Positions 62,240 to 64,000 of a stretch of 64,000 bases of DNA are shown here, piece after piece. The notes under the pieces are model-generated. The model made no database searches. It was given only the letters and a program-made list of their open reading frames with translations, and was not told the origin of the DNA. This DNA comes from Amycolatopsis sulphurea. Its GTDB lineage: Bacteria; Actinomycetota; Actinomycetes; Mycobacteriales; Pseudonocardiaceae. Numbering within the stretch: the first letter of the stretch is position 1; every line of letters begins with the position of its first letter. The stretch spans positions 4,836,001-4,900,000 of the forward strand of contig NZ_PDJK01000002.1 of assembly GCF_002564045.1 (NCBI RefSeq). Reading direction: 5' to 3'. The position numbers were made by a program, and so were the translations under genes.

Positions 62240-62245
62240 ACGCTA
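62240..62245 (-). promoter_or_regulatory. Leaderless -10 TAGCGT of the AsnC-like gene
   Basis: On the minus strand TAGCGT is exactly 7 bases before GTG 62232. Confidence 0.55.
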
Positions 62246-62460
62246 CCGTCTCGCGGCCGCCGCGACGGGACGGACCAGCCGGGTGGCGGCGCCGTGTTCG
62301 CTGGATGTGAACGGGCCTCTCGCTCCGGAAACGGGCGGTGCGCGCCCTTGCTGCGTTAGGGTCGGCAGGGCATCGCAGCGGGCTACCGCCCGGCTGACCG
62401 CGATGCCGATCGGGCCACGCGCCGGTCGGACCACCGGAACCACGCAGGAGCCCCGCGCCC

Positions 62461-64000
62461 ATGACCGCCGCCGCGCTCGCCGACGAATTCGTCGACGGAA
62501 TGTTCGACTTCGACCCCCTCTACGCCGCGGTCTCCGGTCTGCGCCCGGATGCGCCGGGGCTCGGCGATCCCAGCGCCGCGGCCGAAGCGGAGCAGCGCCG
62601 CTGGCTGCTCGCGATGCGGGAGCGGGCCGAGGCGATCGACCCGGCCGGGCTCGGCGCGACCGACCGGGTCACCCGCGAGGTCCTGCTCAGCACGATCGCC
62701 GAATGGCTGGACCGGATCGACAGCCGGACCATCGAGTTCTCGGTGAGCAGCCTCTTCACCTCGCCCGCCTCGGGCCTGCTCACCATGCTGCCGATGGTCA
62801 CGGTGACCGCGGGCGCCTCCGCCGAGGCGCACCTGGGCAGGCTGGCGGCGATCCCGGAGTACCTGCGGGCCTGCGCGCAGCGCCACCTGGCGGGGATCGC
62901 GGACGGGCTGCTGCCGGTCGAGCGCCTGGTACGCGGGGCCGTCGAGCACCTCGACCGCTATCTTGCCGAGCCGGAGAACGATCCGCTGCGGCGCCAGCCC
63001 GCGCCGGACGAGGAGTTCGCCACGCGGCGGGATGACCTGCTGCGCGACGTGGTCCGCCCGGGGTTCCGCGAATACCGCGACGTGCTGGCCGCCGAGGTCC
63101 TCCCGCACGGCAGGCCGGACGAGCGCGCGGGCGTGTCCTGGCTGCCCGGGGGTGCGGAGATCTACGCCCGGCTGGCCCGCCTGCACACCACCAGCGACCG
63201 CACCCCGCAGGAGCTGCACGAGACCGGCCTGGCCGTGATCGAGGGCCAGATCGAGCAGTACCGCACGCTGGGCGAGCGGGTGTTCGGCACGCGTGAGCTG
63301 CCGGAGATCTTCGAGCGGCTGCGTACCGACCCGAAGCTGCGCTGGGCGAGTGCCGAGGAGCTGCTGGAGACCGCGCGGGCCGCGATCACCCGGGCCGCCA
63401 CCGAGGCGCCGAACTGGTTCGGGAAGATCCCGCAGCACCCCTGGGTCGTCGAGCCGGTGCCCGAGGACGCGGCTCCCAGTGCGCCGCCCGCGTACTACCT
63501 GCGGCCGGCCACGGACGGGTCCCGGCCGGGCACCTACTTCGCCAACACCCATCAGGCGACCGAACGGTTCCGGCACACCGCGGAGGCCACCGCGTTCCAC
63601 GAGGCGATCCCGGGGCACCACTTCCAGCTGAGCGCCGCGCTGGACCTCACGGATCTGCCGTTGCTGCGCCGGATCAACGATTTCACCGCCTACGCCGAGG
63701 GCTGGGGTCTCTACACGGAGCGGCTGGCCGACGAGATGGGCCTGTATTCCGACGATGTCTCCCTGCTGGGCATGCTCACCCTGGAGTCGATGCGGGCGGG
63801 CCGGCTGGTGGTGGACACGGGGATGCATGCGCTGGGCTGGAGCCGGCAGCAGGCGGTGGACTACCTGATCGAGCACACCCCGATGGCGCCGGTGGAGATC
63901 GAGGCCGAGATCGACCGCTACCTCGGCTTTCCGGGGCAGGCCCTGGCCTATCTGGTGGGGCGGCTGGAGATCCAGCGGCTGCGGGCGCAGGCGGAGGCCC
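62461..64000 (+). CDS. DUF885 family protein, probable zinc metallopeptidase (runs off right edge)
   Basis: 513 codons are visible of a family usually about 550-600 long. AFHEAIPGHHFQLS (about residue 379) is the DUF885 signature with an HExxH-like zinc site. INDFTAYAEGWGLYTERLADEMG and GFPGQALAYLVGRLE are further conserved blocks, the latter near the C-terminus, so only the last few dozen residues are missing. No signal peptide. GGAG lies upstream of ATG 62461. Substrate unknown. Confidence 0.88.
   Translation, partial: MTAAALADEFVDGMFDFDPLYAAVSGLRPDAPGLGDPSAAAEAEQRRWLLAMRERAEAIDPAGLGATDRVTREVLLSTIAEWLDRIDSRTIEFSVSSLFTSPASGLLTMLPMVTVTAGASAEAHLGRLAAIPEYLRACAQRHLAGIADGLLPVERLVRGAVEHLDRYLAEPENDPLRRQPAPDEEFATRRDDLLRDVVRPGFREYRDVLAAEVLPHGRPDERAGVSWLPGGAEIYARLARLHTTSDRTPQELHETGLAVIEGQIEQYRTLGERVFGTRELPEIFERLRTDPKLRWASAEELLETARAAITRAATEAPNWFGKIPQHPWVVEPVPEDAAPSAPPAYYLRPATDGSRPGTYFANTHQATERFRHTAEATAFHEAIPGHHFQLSAALDLTDLPLLRRINDFTAYAEGWGLYTERLADEMGLYSDDVSLLGMLTLESMRAGRLVVDTGMHALGWSRQQAVDYLIEHTPMAPVEIEAEIDRYLGFPGQALAYLVGRLEIQRLRAQAEA

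Noticed and set aside
1..64000. tRNA and rRNA genes
   Set aside because: No cloverleaf with a conserved TTCGANTC arm or rRNA core segment was found by eye; a covariance search was not possible.

Overview
The window is high-GC actinobacterial chromosome, most likely Pseudonocardiaceae and plausibly Amycolatopsis. The basis is gene content and order: a mycobacterial-type argA / rimO-pgsA-pncC-clgR-pspA-pspM block, a full actinobacterial division and cell-wall (dcw) cluster, type VII secretion accessory genes, an actinobacterial T-box before ileS, a SAM-IV type riboswitch, and many leaderless GTG starts. The genus was not tested by a search.

Layout. 1-5.9 kb: partial methyltransferase, argA, an SGNH acyltransferase, then rimO-pgsA-pncC with overlapping stops and starts. 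5.9-8.6 kb: envelope-stress module clgR-pspA-pspM with a ClgR-type operator and an ECF-sigma-type promoter. 8.9-15.1 kb: allophanate hydrolase, pyrD, a Nei2-type glycosylase and a ParA-like ATPase, separated by long gene-free stretches. 15.2-24.3 kb: methyltransferase, DNA polymerase IV, DUF3040 protein, and a moxR-DUF58-transglutaminase set on the minus strand. 24.5-26.8 kb: four-gene type VII secretion accessory module. 27.2-50 kb: dcw cluster mraZ-rsmH-ftsL-ftsI-murE-murF-mraY-murD-ftsW-murG-murC-ftsQ, an insertion of unrelated genes, then ftsZ-pgeF-yggS-sepF-yggT-wag31. 50-64 kb: zinc-motif membrane protein, arsR pseudogene, T-box/ileS, a decayed penicillin-binding-protein gene, a cation/proton antiporter, a SAM-riboswitch-controlled aminotransferase, lspA-rluD, an AsnC-like protein with a very long repetitive linker, and a partial DUF885 protein.

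How the genes work together. The dcw genes build lipid II (murE, murF, mraY, murD, murG, murC), polymerise it at the septum (ftsW, ftsI, ftsL, ftsQ) and place the Z-ring and poles (ftsZ, sepF, wag31). MraZ probably feeds back on its own promoter through four 10-bp boxes. The ClgR/PspA block would protect the same envelope under stress.

The most unusual feature is a dispersed palindrome of about 47 bp: nine full copies and several single arms, all between genes or inside gene remnants. Each is two 17-bp hairpin arms around a 13-bp palindromic centre. Two copies lie inside a larger element of about 260 bp with imperfect terminal inverted repeats. One of these interrupts a penicillin-binding-protein remnant, is flanked by a 12-bp direct repeat, and its removal restores the reading frame exactly. 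The palindromes also bracket the foreign genes between ftsQ and ftsZ and abut truncated genes. This fits a non-autonomous mobile element or recombination hotspot, possibly co-opted as a transcription boundary.
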